From: Nonomuraea rhodomycinica
Lineage (GTDB): Bacteria; Actinomycetota; Actinomycetes; Streptosporangiales; Streptosporangiaceae
NCBI RefSeq assembly: GCF_013363995.1
Contig: NZ_JABWGO010000005.1
Coordinates: forward strand, 328,711 to 392,710
Length of the DNA stretch: 64,000 nt
Direction of reading: 5' to 3'
Notes under the pieces: generated by a model
Told to the model about the DNA's origin: nothing
Databases searched by the model: none
The model's input: the letters and a program-made list of their open reading frames with translations, nothing else
Shown here: piece by piece, positions 1 through 9,889 of the stretch
Position numbering within the stretch: the first letter of the stretch is position 1
Layout of the letters: every line of letters starts with the position of its first letter
Translations under genes and position numbers: made by a program

Positions 1-2
1 GC

Positions 3-910
<908 letters not shown>

Positions 911-917
<7 letters not shown>

Positions 918-955
918 GCCCGGGGCCGCTGAGCCCCGGGCCGCTGAGCCCACCC
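911..955. repeat. 15-bp tandem repeat, three copies, over a stop codon
   Basis: The string CCGCTGAGCC recurs at 911, 926 and 941, so the period is 15 bp. The first copy contains the TGA that ends the glycoside hydrolase gene. The stretch 956-1016 has looser CTGCTGATCTCT-like repeats. Confidence 0.75.
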
Positions 956-1016
956 TGCCAGCCCCTGCCTGCTGATCTCTGCCTGCCGATCTCTCGCTGC
1001 TGAGCGGGATGCGGCG

Positions 1017-1050
1017 AGGGGCCGGGCCTCCCGCGGGAGGCCCGGCCCCT
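1017..1050. terminator. Bidirectional hairpin between convergent genes
   Basis: A perfect 16-bp stem AGGGGCCGGGCCTCCC with its complement at 1035-1050 and a two-base gap lies between the convergent glycoside hydrolase and VOC genes. No T-run follows, as is common for actinobacterial terminators. From 1051 to the VOC stop I see only GC-rich sequence. Confidence 0.8.
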
Positions 1051-1206
1051 CCTTCACCGGAGTTCCAGGGCGGGGGCCCCTGGCTCGTTCCTGGGCGTCC
1101 TGGACGTCCGGCTGCTCGGTGGACCGGCCGCCGGGGCCGGTCGGTCGGTGGTGCTCGACGGGGTCGCCGGTCGTCGGGGACCGGCCGGGTCGGTGGCGGC
1201 GGGCGG

Positions 1207-1590
1207 TCAGTCGTCGGGGACGTCGCGGCAGAGGCAGAACGGGTGCCCCGCCGGGTCGAGGAAGACGCGGAAGGTGTCCTCCTCGCTCGGCTGGTGGTCG
1301 TGCTTGGTGGCGCCCAGCTCGATGACCGCCTTCTCCGCCTGCTCCATGTCGCGCACGGTCAGGTCGAGGTGGAACTGCTGGGGACGCTCGGAGCGGGGCC
1401 AGATCGGCGGCCGGTAGTCCTCGACCCGCTGGAACGCCAGCCGCTTCGGCGAGCCGCCGTCGGTGACGACCACCCAGTCGTCGTCCCGGTCGTCCAGCGA
1501 CCAGCCGAGCACTCCCGCGTAGAACTCGCCCAGCATGCGCGGATTCGCGCAGTCCAGGACGATCGTGCGGAATTCCGCGATGCCCTTCAC
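1207..1590 (-). CDS. VOC (glyoxalase/bleomycin-resistance fold) family protein
   Basis: A 127-residue protein with one two-module VOC fold: GIAEFRTIVLDCANPRMLGEFYAGVLGW at the start, then QQFHLDLTVRDMEQAEKAVIELGA and a closing FRVFLDPAGHPFCLC strand. This subfamily (Glyoxalase_6 type) is common in actinobacteria as a metal-dependent lyase or small-molecule binding protein, and the substrate cannot be read from sequence. His and Glu residues at the usual metal positions (HLDL, DPAGHPF) are present. Of the two adjacent GTG codons I chose the second (1590), which lies six bases after GGGAGG; the first would be only three bases away. It is convergent with the glycoside hydrolase and divergent from the aldo/keto reductase. 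Confidence 0.85.
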   Translation of the reverse strand: MKGIAEFRTIVLDCANPRMLGEFYAGVLGWSLDDRDDDWVVVTDGGSPKRLAFQRVEDYRPPIWPRSERPQQFHLDLTVRDMEQAEKAVIELGATKHDHQPSEEDTFRVFLDPAGHPFCLCRDVPDD

Positions 1591-1714
1591 CACAAACCTC
1601 CCAGAGCGTTCCGACGGCGGGACTACCCAGGCGACGCCTCCCCACACACCGCCGGTCTCCCGCGGTGTGGTGGACTCGTAGCGGCAGAGGACCCTTCCAT
1701 GGAGGTGAGAACGC

Positions 1715-2755
<1,041 letters not shown>

Positions 2756-2790
2756 CGCCACACGACGCCGGGCCCTGTCACGCCGGTCCC

Positions 2791-2865
2791 GGCCCGGACG
2801 CCGGGGCCGGCGTGTCGGCCCGGACGCCGGGGCCGGCGTGTCGGCCCGGACGCCGGGGCCGTGTC
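2791..2865. repeat. 26-bp tandem repeat, nearly three copies
   Basis: A 26-bp unit starting GGCCCGGACGCCGGGG begins at 2791, 2817 and 2843; the third copy is shortened by three bases. It fills the gap between the convergent aldo/keto reductase and the 101-residue gene, and its GC-rich inverted segments could fold into a terminator. Confidence 0.85.
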
Positions 2866-2896
2866 GGCCTGGGCCCGCTCCTGGACGCTGGAGGCG

Positions 2897-3202
2897 CTAC
2901 GCCGTGGTCGCCGCGACGGAGGGCAGGGCGAGGATCAGTTCGCGGGGCTCGCCGCCCTCCCACAGCCGCACCAGCCGGGTGCCCTCCGGCCCGGGATCGA
3001 ACCCGTCGCCGCCGAAGCACCCGGCCTCGGCCAGCCGTTCGATGAGCGGATCGTCGTCCGGGAGGGCGGCCGCGTAGGCGGCGGCGTCGAGGAGCGCCAG
3101 CGCGGACCGCGCGTTGCGGCCGGCGTCGTTGGACTCCACCCGGTCGAGACGGCGTCGCGCCTGGGCGCGGAAGTACGCGGCGAGGGATTCGGACCTACTC
3201 AC
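2897..3202 (-). CDS. Conserved small protein of unknown function
   Basis: A 101-residue acidic protein starting MSRSESLAAYFRAQARRRLDRVESNDAGRNARSA from a GTG, with AAGG seven bases upstream. It is predicted mostly helical in the first half (ARSALALLDAAAYAAAL) and has a short beta-rich end (GTRLVRLWEGGEPRELILAL). There is no signal peptide, membrane segment or Cys/His cluster. I do not recognise the family. Regular amino-acid composition and an RBS support a real gene. It is divergent from the carbonic anhydrase, with 139 bp between the starts. Confidence 0.65.
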   Translation of the reverse strand: MSRSESLAAYFRAQARRRLDRVESNDAGRNARSALALLDAAAYAAALPDDDPLIERLAEAGCFGGDGFDPGPEGTRLVRLWEGGEPRELILALPSVAATTA

Positions 3203-3329
3203 GACAACCTTCTTCGGCTACTCACACTTAGGGCTACGACATCATCACCCATCGTGACGGCCGATGGTGGGACCTTGACCAACTCTCGCCTGTCGGGACC
3301 CCGGGCGCGTTCCTCAAGACGGCATGGGG

Positions 3330-3335
3330 CACTAT
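3330..3335 (+). promoter_or_regulatory. -10-like hexamer for a leaderless carbonic anhydrase mRNA
   Basis: CACTAT ends six bases before the ATG at 3342 and there is no Shine-Dalgarno, so transcription would begin at or next to the start codon. This favours 3342 over the in-frame ATG at 3324. Confidence 0.45.
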
Positions 3336-3341
3336 CTCACC

Positions 3342-3836
3342 ATGAGTGCGTTCGACGACTTGATTGCCGGAAACGCGGAGTACGTCAAGGGATTCGCCAA
3401 CTCGGGCCTGACCGGCCGCGCGGCCCGCGGGCTCGCGGTGGTCACCTGCATGGACTCCCGCATCGACCCGCTCGGACTGCTGGGCCTGGAGGCGGGTGAC
3501 GCGAAGATCCTGCGCAACGCAGGCGCCCGCATCACCGACGACGTCCTGCGCACTCTCGTCCTGGCCGTGTACCTGCTGGGCGTGGAGCGCGTGCTGGTGA
3601 TGCCGCACACGGACTGCGGCATGGCCAAGGTGACGGACGGCGACGTGCACGACCTCACGCAACTGCACGGGGTGGACACGCGCAGCCTGGAGTTCCACAC
3701 GGTCCCCGACCAGGACGCGGCGCTGCGCCACGACCTCACCCGGATCCGTACCTCGCCGTTCCTGCCCAAGGACATGCCGGTGGGCGGCGCGATCTACGAC
3801 GTCCACACGGGAAGGCTGATGCCGGTCTCCCTCTGA
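3342..3836 (+). CDS. Beta-class carbonic anhydrase
   Basis: A 164-residue cytoplasmic enzyme that interconverts CO2 and bicarbonate. The zinc site of the beta class is complete: C36, D38 and R40 in TCMDSR, then H89 and C92 in PHTDCGM. The short form with SAFDDLIAGNAEYVKGF at the start is the type common in actinobacteria (Rv1284-like). The C-terminal PFLPKDMPVGGAIYDVHTGRL strand is also typical. An in-frame ATG exists at 3324, but the family starts near SAFDDL and a -10-like CACTAT lies six bases before 3342, suggesting a leaderless message. The next gene follows after a repeat-rich gap. Confidence 0.93.
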   Translation: MSAFDDLIAGNAEYVKGFANSGLTGRAARGLAVVTCMDSRIDPLGLLGLEAGDAKILRNAGARITDDVLRTLVLAVYLLGVERVLVMPHTDCGMAKVTDGDVHDLTQLHGVDTRSLEFHTVPDQDAALRHDLTRIRTSPFLPKDMPVGGAIYDVHTGRLMPVSL

Positions 3837-3941
3837 GGGCCTTCCCGTCCGGCGGGCACGGCTTCACCGGACAGCCGGCCCCCACTGGCGCCACACCCGA
3901 GGGGCCCCGACACCCGGAGGCCCCCCATCCCCGAGGGGCGC

Positions 3942-3998
3942 GGCCTTCCCGCAAGTACGGCTTCCCGGGAGTACGGCTTTCCGGCAGCACAGCTTCCC
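3942..3998. repeat. 16-bp degenerate tandem repeat, four units
   Basis: A CTTCCC-like core recurs at 3945, 3961, 3977 and 3993, an exact 16-bp period with variable flanks (..GTACGG..). It ends just before the -10-like element of the following gene. The gap from 3837 has similar GC-rich sequence and no gene. Confidence 0.7.
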
Positions 3999-4009
3999 CG
4001 GGGCGGCGT

Positions 4010-4015
4010 CATGAT
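4010..4015 (+). promoter_or_regulatory. -10-like hexamer for a leaderless mRNA
   Basis: CATGAT lies seven bases before the ATG at 4023 and no Shine-Dalgarno is present. The same hexamer at a similar distance precedes pxpA. Confidence 0.4.
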
Positions 4016-4022
4016 GGACGGC

Positions 4023-5063
4023 ATGGTGAGACTGGGAGCCGCGCGCGAGGCCGCGGCGCGCTGGGTGTCCGAGCACGCGCGCCGCGATCCCGGATATCGC
4101 GGCGCGTACGTCACCGGCTCCACGGTGGGCCTGCCGGACGACGCCGAGCTGCCGCCGTCCTCGGACCTGGACCTCTTCGTGGTCACGGACACCCCGGGGA
4201 CGAAACCCGGCAAGCTGCGCTACCAGGGCGTCCTGCTGGAGGTCAGCCATCTCCCGTGGTCCGCCCTCCGGTCGCCGGACGAGGTGCTGGCGTCGTACCA
4301 TCTGGCCGGCGCGTTCCGGACGGACACGGTGATCGACGACCCGACCGGCCGCCTGCGCGCCGTCCAGGAGCACGTGGGGGCGCGCTTCGCCGCCCGGCCC
4401 TGGGTGCGCCGCCGGTGCGAGGACGCCATGCGCAGGATCGAGACGCGCCTCGCGACGCTCGCGGCCCCCGGGGACCGCGCGTTCCACGAGCAGGTCATGA
4501 CCTGGCTGTTCGCGGCCGGGGTCACCACCCATGTGCTGCTTGTCGCCGCCCTGCGCAACCCGACCGTACGGCTGCGCTATCCGGCGGCGCGCGACGTCCT
4601 GGACTCCTACGGGCTGTCCGGCCGCTACCCGGAGCTGCTGGACCTCCTCGGCTGCTCCGGCCTGTCCGCCGAACGCGTCCGGCACCACGTGGGCGAGCTG
4701 GCCGGGACGTTCGACCTGGCGGCGGGCGTCGCGACGACGCCGTTCCCGTTCAGTGGCGACATCACCCCGGCGGCCCGCCCCATCGCGATCGGCGGCAGCC
4801 TGGAGCTCGTGGAGCGCGGCGACCACCGCGAGGCCGTGTTCTGGATCATCGCGACGTTCGCCCGGTGTCACGCGATCCTGGCGGCCGACGCGCCCTCGCT
4901 CCACCGCTCCCGCCTGCCCGCGTTCCAGGCCGCGCTCGGGGACCTCGGCATCACCACCACCGCCGACCTGCGGCGGCGCGGCGAGGAGGTCACCCGCTTC
5001 CTGCCCCGCCTCCGGCAGGCCGCCGACCACATCCTCGCCGCCAACCCGGCCGTCACCGGCTGA
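4023..5063 (+). CDS. Nucleotidyltransferase-fold protein of unknown substrate
   Basis: A 346-residue protein whose N-terminus carries the polymerase-beta-type nucleotidyltransferase signature: G32-S33 in AYVTGSTVG and the metal-binding pair D48/D50 in PPSSDLDLFVV. The remainder (EVLASYHLAGAFRTDTVIDDPTGRLRAVQ... to TRFLPRLRQAADHILA) is helical and resembles the C-terminal half of aminoglycoside- or kanamycin-nucleotidyltransferase-like proteins. The family transfers NMP groups to small molecules or proteins; the substrate is unknown here. In-frame ATG codons also exist at 4011 and 4014, but a -10-like CATGAT spans them, so I prefer 4023. It stands alone before a repeat-rich gap and the 3' end of parE. 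Confidence 0.75.
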   Translation: MVRLGAAREAAARWVSEHARRDPGYRGAYVTGSTVGLPDDAELPPSSDLDLFVVTDTPGTKPGKLRYQGVLLEVSHLPWSALRSPDEVLASYHLAGAFRTDTVIDDPTGRLRAVQEHVGARFAARPWVRRRCEDAMRRIETRLATLAAPGDRAFHEQVMTWLFAAGVTTHVLLVAALRNPTVRLRYPAARDVLDSYGLSGRYPELLDLLGCSGLSAERVRHHVGELAGTFDLAAGVATTPFPFSGDITPAARPIAIGGSLELVERGDHREAVFWIIATFARCHAILAADAPSLHRSRLPAFQAALGDLGITTTADLRRRGEEVTRFLPRLRQAADHILAANPAVTG

Positions 5064-5458
5064 CTCCTTCGCAGGCGCGTGCTCGAAAGGGACCAGCTGC
5101 AACGGCACCGCGATGACGAGCGGCGGGGAATCGGGCCGAACGGCGCGAGACTGGGCCAGACACCGCGAGGCTCGGCCAAGCCGGCATGAGACCGGGGCTG
5201 GATGGCGTTCGCGAGAGCGATCGGGCGAGAAAGCCGCCTGGACCGCTGGTCAGGCGTGGACGGCTCGGGAGGGGACGCCCCGAGGCGCGTCAGGGCGTGG
5301 GTCTGAAGAAGCCAGGCCGCTGGTCACCTCTGGACGGCCCTGGAGGGGCCGCCCGGAGGCCAGGCAGCGGTGAGGCGGCGGTCAGGCATGGACGGCCCGG
5401 GGAAGGGCCGTCCGAGAGCCGGTCAGGCGCGTACGGCCCCCGGGAATCCGGAAACCGG
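5064..5458. repeat. Degenerate repeat region between convergent genes
   Basis: No gene is seen in this 395-bp gap. Imperfect copies of a GGTCAGGC...GGACGGCCC...GGGGCCGTCC-like unit occur near 5249, 5320, 5380 and 5420. Their internal inverted repeats could fold, and the best of them is listed as the parE terminator. Confidence 0.6.
5390..5413 (-). terminator. Hairpin downstream of parE
   Basis: A perfect 9-bp stem GGACGGCCC / GGGCCGTCC with a six-base loop lies 45 bases beyond the parE stop. There is no T-tract. Confidence 0.6.
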
Positions 5459-7525
5459 TCAGGCGTCGATGTGGTCGCGGTCGACCTCGGCCGCGCTGTT
5501 GACGATGAACTCGCGGCGCGGCGCCACGTCGCTGCCCATGAGGAGGCTGAAGATGCTCTCCGCCCCCTCGGCGTCCTCGATGCGGACGCGGCGCAGGATG
5601 CGGTGGCGCGGGTCCATCGTGGTCTCCGCCAGTTGGTCGGCGTCCATCTCGCCGAGTCCCTTGTAGCGCTGCACCGGGTCCTTCCAGCGCTTGCCGCGCC
5701 GCTCCAGGTCGCGCAGCACCTTGTGCAGCTCGGCGTCGGAGTAGCAGTAGATGTACTTCTCCTTGCCCCGCCCCGGGTTGGTGAGCTCGATGCGGTGCAG
5801 CGGCGGGACGGCGGCGAACACGCGGCCGGCCTCGACCATGGGCCGCATGTAGCGGTGGAACAGCGTCAGGAGCAGGCACCGGATGTGGGCGCCGTCGACG
5901 TCGGCGTCGGCCATGAGGATGACCTTGCCGTAGCGAGCCGCCTCGATGTCGAACGAGCGACCCGACCCGGCGCCGACGACCTGGATGATGGCGGCGCACT
6001 CGGCGTTCTTGAGCATGTCGCTCATCGACGCCTTCTGGACGTTGAGGATCTTGCCGCGGATCGGCAGCAGCGCCTGGAACTCCGAGTCGCGGGCCAGCTT
6101 GGCGGTGCCCAGCGCCGAGTCTCCCTCGACGATGAACAGCTCGCTGCGGTCGACGTCGTCGCTGCGGCAGTCGACGAGCTTGGCGGGCAGCGCGGAGTTC
6201 TCCAGGGCGCTCTTGCGGCGCTGGTTGTCGCGGTGCTCGCGGGCGGCGATGCGGGCCTTGGCGGCGGCGACGATCTTCTCCAGCACGGCGCGCAGGGGCT
6301 GCTTGAAGCCGCGCGGCGGGTTGGCGAACAGCTCCTTCAGGTCGCGCGAGACCACGTGGGAGACGATGCGGGTGGCCGCCGAGGTGCCGAGGACCTCCTT
6401 GGTCTGGCCCTCGAACTGCGGCTCCGGCACGCGGACGGTGACGACGGCCGTCAGGCCCTCGAGGATGTCCTCCTTGGTGACCGGGTCGTCGCCGTTCTTC
6501 AGCAGGCGGGTCTCGCGCAGCAGCTCGTTGATCGTACGGACGAGGCCGCGCTCGAAACCGGTGATGTGGGTGCCGCCCTTGGGGGTGGCGATCACGTTGA
6601 CGAACGAGCGGACGGTCGACTCGTAGCCCCGGCCCCAGCGCACGGCCACGTCGACGGTCAGCTCGCGCTGGACCTCGGTGGGCGTCATGTGGCCCTGGTC
6701 GTCGAGCACCGGGACGGTCTCGTGGAAGTGGCCGACGCCCTGCAGGCGCAGCACGTCGCAGACGGCCTCGTCGCGGGCCAGGAACTCGGTGAACTCGGAG
6801 ATGCCGCCGTCGAAGCGGAACTCCTCCACCACCTGCTCCTCGTGGCGGCTGTCGATCACCACGAGCGTGAGGCCGGGCACCAGGAAGGCGGTCTGGCGGA
6901 GCCGGACGTGGATCTCGTCGAGCGAGACCTCGGCGTCGGGCAGGAAGATCTGCTTGTCGGCCCAGAAACGGACGCGGGTGCCGGTGACGTCGCGGTCGAG
7001 CTTGCCGCCGTCGCGCAGCCCCGACTTCTTGCGGAACTTGGCGGTCGGCCCGTCGCCGTCGAACACGCCGGGCACGCCGCGCCGGAAGCTGATCTCGTGG
7101 ACCCGCCCGTCGCGGTCGACCTGGACATCGAGGCGGGACGACAGCGCGTTGACCACGGAGGCGCCCACGCCGTGCAGGCCGCCGGAGGCGGCGTAGGAGC
7201 CGCCGCCGAACTTGCCGCCCGCGTGGAGCTTGGTGTAGACGAGCTCCACGCCGGCCAGGCCGCTCTTGGGCTCGACGTCGACCGGGATGCCGCGGCCGTC
7301 GTCGCGGACCTCGATGGAGCCGTCGGCGTACAGCTCGACCTCGATGCGCGAGCAGTGGCCGCCCAGCGCCTCGTCGACGCCGTTGTCCACGATCTCCCAG
7401 AGGCAATGCATGAGTCCGCGGCTGTCGGTGGACCCGATGTACATGCCCGGACGCTTGCGGACCGCTTCGAGCCCCTCAAGCACCGAGAGGTGACGAGCCG
7501 TGTAGCCGGCCTCCACTAGCGTCAC
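5459..7525 (-). CDS. parE: Type IIA topoisomerase subunit B (topoisomerase IV ParE, GyrB-like)
   Basis: A 688-residue ATPase subunit of a type IIA topoisomerase that passes one DNA duplex through another, here most likely for chromosome decatenation with ParC. The GHKL ATPase site is intact (EIVDNGVDEA at 44-53, DDGRGIP at 75-81, GGLHGVGASVVNALS at 115-129). The transducer domain follows, then TOPRIM with EGDSA at 467-471 and DADVDG at 540-545, and a C-terminal SLLMGSDVAPRREFI. The neighbourhood (primary sigma factor two genes away, divergent DUF7455 protein) matches the actinobacterial parE locus rather than the dnaA-linked gyrB. Start GTG follows GGAGGAG. ParC is not in the window. Confidence 0.9.
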   Translation of the reverse strand: MTLVEAGYTARHLSVLEGLEAVRKRPGMYIGSTDSRGLMHCLWEIVDNGVDEALGGHCSRIEVELYADGSIEVRDDGRGIPVDVEPKSGLAGVELVYTKLHAGGKFGGGSYAASGGLHGVGASVVNALSSRLDVQVDRDGRVHEISFRRGVPGVFDGDGPTAKFRKKSGLRDGGKLDRDVTGTRVRFWADKQIFLPDAEVSLDEIHVRLRQTAFLVPGLTLVVIDSRHEEQVVEEFRFDGGISEFTEFLARDEAVCDVLRLQGVGHFHETVPVLDDQGHMTPTEVQRELTVDVAVRWGRGYESTVRSFVNVIATPKGGTHITGFERGLVRTINELLRETRLLKNGDDPVTKEDILEGLTAVVTVRVPEPQFEGQTKEVLGTSAATRIVSHVVSRDLKELFANPPRGFKQPLRAVLEKIVAAAKARIAAREHRDNQRRKSALENSALPAKLVDCRSDDVDRSELFIVEGDSALGTAKLARDSEFQALLPIRGKILNVQKASMSDMLKNAECAAIIQVVGAGSGRSFDIEAARYGKVILMADADVDGAHIRCLLLTLFHRYMRPMVEAGRVFAAVPPLHRIELTNPGRGKEKYIYCYSDAELHKVLRDLERRGKRWKDPVQRYKGLGEMDADQLAETTMDPRHRILRRVRIEDAEGAESIFSLLMGSDVAPRREFIVNSAAEVDRDHIDA

Positions 7526-7546
7526 TCCAGCTCCTCCGGGTTAGTC

Positions 7547-7572
7547 ATCGAACACCAGTATCGAACACCAGT
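7547..7572. promoter_or_regulatory. 13-bp direct repeat upstream of parE
   Basis: ATCGAACACCAGT occurs twice head to tail at 7547 and 7560, 22 bases upstream of the parE start. Each copy holds a TCGAAC half of the actinobacterial SOS box, but no GTTCGA partner is in place, so a LexA site is unlikely. Confidence 0.5.
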
Positions 7573-7594
7573 GCGCAGCCTACCGTCCTTCGCC

Positions 7595-7614
7595 TGCGTA
7601 GGCGTACTTACGCA
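7595..7614. promoter_or_regulatory. Inverted repeat in the parE/DUF7455 divergent promoter region
   Basis: TGCGTA and TACGCA form perfect 6-bp arms with an 8-bp spacer. It lies in the 280-bp gap between two divergent genes, which otherwise holds no ORF. It may be an operator; the regulator is not known. Confidence 0.4.
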
Positions 7615-7805
7615 CATGCGCGCGTACAAGCTTGCCATGCGGTCATGTTTGGCGTTACCAACGGGCTGATCGTCATTACTTTGGGACACATTCCGCTCTG
7701 GGCGTAGCGACGCGACGGTTGGGAACGTCCAGGTCCGGTTAGATGTTGTTCCAAGTGACTGACGCCAGATCCTCGCTTCGGCGGGGGTGACCCGAAAGGC
7801 GATAC

Positions 7806-8036
7806 GTGACTGGAGCTCTCGCCCCCGTTAAGCCGCTGACGGCCCTCGACCGCTGCGACCGTTGCGGTGCCCAGGCCTACATTCGCGCAACCCTGCCTGT
7901 GGGTGGGGAGCTGCTGTTCTGCGCCCACCACGGGCGTCAGCACATCGCGGCGCTGCGCGAGAAGGGTGCCGACATCCTGGACGAGTCGGCACGGCTCAGC
8001 GAAACCCCAACCATTGCCCGCGACGACGAGCGCTGA
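7806..8036 (+). CDS. DUF7455-type small zinc-ribbon-like protein
   Basis: A 76-residue protein with a CDRCGAQAYIRATLPVGGELLFCAHHG core: C17, C20, C39 and H41/H42 look like ligands for one structural zinc. This family is near-universal in actinobacteria and sits beside the primary sigma factor or parE, as here; its role is not established. The start GTG has GAAAGG seven bases upstream. A strong hairpin follows 41 bases after the stop. Confidence 0.85.
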   Translation: MTGALAPVKPLTALDRCDRCGAQAYIRATLPVGGELLFCAHHGRQHIAALREKGADILDESARLSETPTIARDDER

Positions 8037-8077
8037 CCCAGCGTCTCGCCGTGACGAGATAATTACATAACGCACAG

Positions 8078-8122
8078 ACGCGAGACGGCGGCCCCGGCAC
8101 CACCGGGGCCGCCGTCTCGCGT
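8078..8122. terminator. Strong bidirectional hairpin terminator
   Basis: A perfect 20-bp stem runs from 8078-8097 (ACGCGAGACGGCGGCCCCGG) to 8103-8122 with loop CACCA. It lies between the convergent DUF7455 and acetyltransferase genes. Confidence 0.9.
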
Positions 8123-8214
8123 TCGTCGCGACTTGTCCCTCATCGCCCCTCACCGACGTCCCGGAGCGGGTTTCCGGGGCGATGAGGTGCCCGTGGCCCG
8201 GAGCCGGGCCCGGG

Positions 8215-8916
8215 TCAGCGGACGCGGTAGTGGTAGCCGCCGAGCAGCGGCTCGAAGCCCTCGCTCGCGTACAGGGCCTGCGCGGCCTCGTTCGCCCGGG
8301 TGACGACCAGGTACGCCGACGGCAGGCCGCCCCGCCTCAGCATGGCGCGCAGGACACTGCGGGCCAGCCCGCGGCGGCGCGCTCCCGGCAGCGTGGCCAT
8401 GCAGTAGACCCCCAGCGTGTCCCCCTGCGGCACGGCCCGGCCCACCGCGAGCGGCACGCCGTCCTCCTCGACCGCCGCGTACCAGGCCGGGACACCCGTG
8501 AAGATCCGCTCGGCCGCCCTCCGCCCACCGTCGTAGCGGCCGTCCACCGCCCACCAGGCGTCCCCCCACGCCGGCCAGGGGCTCCGCTCGACCCGCACGG
8601 GACGCTCGGGCTCGCGCGCCTCCCCGGACCACGACATGACCAGCGTGGGGTCCACCAGCTCGTAGCCCCGTCGCTCCAGCTCGGCGTCGAGCCCGGGCAT
8701 CGCGCCGGGGCCCACCGAGAACGCGGTGCGCGTCCCCCGCTCCGCGTAGAACGCCTCGGCGGCGGCGATCGCGGCGTCCAGGTCGGCGGGCGCACGCAGG
8801 GCGAGCACCGAGTTGGCGCGCTTCGTCACTCCGCCGGCGTAACGCAGGACCCAGCCGTCGTGCTCCCGCGACTCGTACGCGGGCCAGGCTTCGTGGACAA
8901 GTCTGTCGAATTCCAT
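8215..8916 (-). CDS. GNAT family N-acetyltransferase
   Basis: A 233-residue protein with an atypical N-terminal half (EFDRLVHEAWPAYESREHDGWVLRYAGGVTKRANSV), typical of the FMDS-type tandem GNAT proteins, and a canonical C-terminal GNAT half. The acetyl-CoA motif A is LGVYCMATLPGARRRGLARSVLRAML, followed by the closing AAQALYASEGFEPLLGGYHYRVR, where the Tyr is the usual general acid. It should move an acetyl group from acetyl-CoA to an amine; the acceptor is unknown. No Shine-Dalgarno is present. A -10-like TACCCT lies seven bases upstream, so the message may be leaderless. Confidence 0.85.
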   Translation of the reverse strand: MEFDRLVHEAWPAYESREHDGWVLRYAGGVTKRANSVLALRAPADLDAAIAAAEAFYAERGTRTAFSVGPGAMPGLDAELERRGYELVDPTLVMSWSGEAREPERPVRVERSPWPAWGDAWWAVDGRYDGGRRAAERIFTGVPAWYAAVEEDGVPLAVGRAVPQGDTLGVYCMATLPGARRRGLARSVLRAMLRRGGLPSAYLVVTRANEAAQALYASEGFEPLLGGYHYRVR

Positions 8917-8923
8917 CCAGCGC

Positions 8924-8929
8924 AGGGTA
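8924..8929 (-). promoter_or_regulatory. -10-like hexamer for a leaderless acetyltransferase mRNA
   Basis: On the minus strand TACCCT is followed by seven bases and then the ATG at 8916. Confidence 0.45.
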
Positions 8930-9051
8930 TCCGTCCGGGTGCGGGAGGCGGTTCGGGGCGTCCGAAGGGGACGGCCCGGTGACGCCGGTCGGCGGCATCC
9001 CGGGCCCGAGAGGAAGCCGGGACACGCGGAAGCACCGCCTAGCTGGCCTTA

Positions 9052-9057
9052 TAGGCT
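9052..9057 (+). promoter_or_regulatory. -10-like hexamer for a leaderless yaaA mRNA
   Basis: TAGGCT ends eight bases before the GTG at 9066; there is no Shine-Dalgarno. Confidence 0.4.
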
Positions 9058-9065
9058 GGGGCACC

Positions 9066-9818
9066 GTGCTGATCCTGTTGCCGCCGTCCGAGAGCAAGGC
9101 GTCCGCGAGCAAGGCGTCCGAGAGCGGCGGGCCGCCGGTGGGCGAGCTGTCCTTCCCCGCCCTCGACAAGCCGCGCAAGCGCGTGCTCACCGCGCTCAAG
9201 CGCGCCTCCAAGCGCCGCGACGCCCTCGACGTCCTCGGCCTGACCCCCGGGCTGGCGGGCGAGACCGCCAAGAACCTGGCGATCGGCACGGCTCCCACGC
9301 TCCCCGCCGCCGAGCTCTACACCGGGGTCCTGTACGACAACCTGGGCCTGGCCACCCTGGACGCCGAGGCGAGGCGGAGGGCCGAGGAGTCGGTGCTGAT
9401 CTTCTCGGGCCTGTGGGGCGTCCTGCGGATCGCCGACCGCGTCCCGCCCTACCGGCTGTCCATGGGGGTCAACCTGCCTCCCCTGGGCGGCCTGGCGGCC
9501 TTCTGGCGGCCTCTGGTGACCCGCCAGCTCGATCCCCTGCCCGGACTCGTCGTGGACCTCCGCTCGGCCACGTACGCGGCCGCCTGGCAGCCCGGGGACC
9601 GCTCCGTGGCGGTCCGGGTGTTCAAGGGCGGCAAGGTCGTCAGCCACATGGCCAAGGCGACCCGCGGCGAGATCGCCCGCGCGCTGCTCGTCTCCGGCGC
9701 CGACCCGGCGACGCCCGGCGAGCTGGCCAAGACCCTCGACTCCCTGGGCCACACCGTGGAGCTGACCGAGCCGGCCCGCCCCACCCGCCCCTGGACCCTG
9801 GACGTCCGCCTGCCCTGA
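9066..9818 (+). CDS. yaaA: Peroxide stress protein YaaA (DUF328/UPF0246)
   Basis: A 250-residue protein beginning VLILLPPSESKA, the hallmark start of the YaaA family. Further family blocks are GLTPGLAGETAKNLAI, AAELYTGVLYDNLGLATLD, ESVLIFSGLWGVLRIADRVPPYRLSMG and VVDLRSATYAAAWQP. In Escherichia coli YaaA limits intracellular iron and oxidative DNA damage during peroxide stress and binds DNA through a helix-hairpin-helix-like fold; whether that holds in actinobacteria is not known. An ORF start exists further upstream at 8979, but family alignment and a -10-like TAGGCT favour GTG 9066. A short low-complexity SKASASKASESGG insert follows the start motif. It is convergent with the sigma factor gene. 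Confidence 0.9.
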   Translation: MLILLPPSESKASASKASESGGPPVGELSFPALDKPRKRVLTALKRASKRRDALDVLGLTPGLAGETAKNLAIGTAPTLPAAELYTGVLYDNLGLATLDAEARRRAEESVLIFSGLWGVLRIADRVPPYRLSMGVNLPPLGGLAAFWRPLVTRQLDPLPGLVVDLRSATYAAAWQPGDRSVAVRVFKGGKVVSHMAKATRGEIARALLVSGADPATPGELAKTLDSLGHTVELTEPARPTRPWTLDVRLP

Positions 9819-9850
9819 GAGGCGCGCCGGCCCCCGGAGAACCGCGAAAG

Positions 9851-9877
9851 CCCCGCACCGGGGATCGGTGCGGGGCC
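9851..9877. terminator. Bidirectional hairpin between yaaA and the sigma factor gene
   Basis: An 11-bp stem GCCCCGCACCG / CGGTGCGGGGC with a five-base loop is flanked by GAAA and CTT. It lies between two convergent stop codons. Confidence 0.9.
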
Positions 9878-9889
9878 TTCGTCGGCGTG

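Noticed and set aside
5186..7519. A 777-codon open frame opposite parE
   Set aside because: It is the antisense of parE, with no RBS and an Asp/Gly/Leu-rich pattern typical of GC-rich antisense frames.
7547..7572. Paired TCGAAC strings as LexA boxes at parE
   Set aside because: Both copies lack the GTTCGA half in register (TCGAACACCAGTAT and TCGAACACCAGTGC), so they are only direct repeats.
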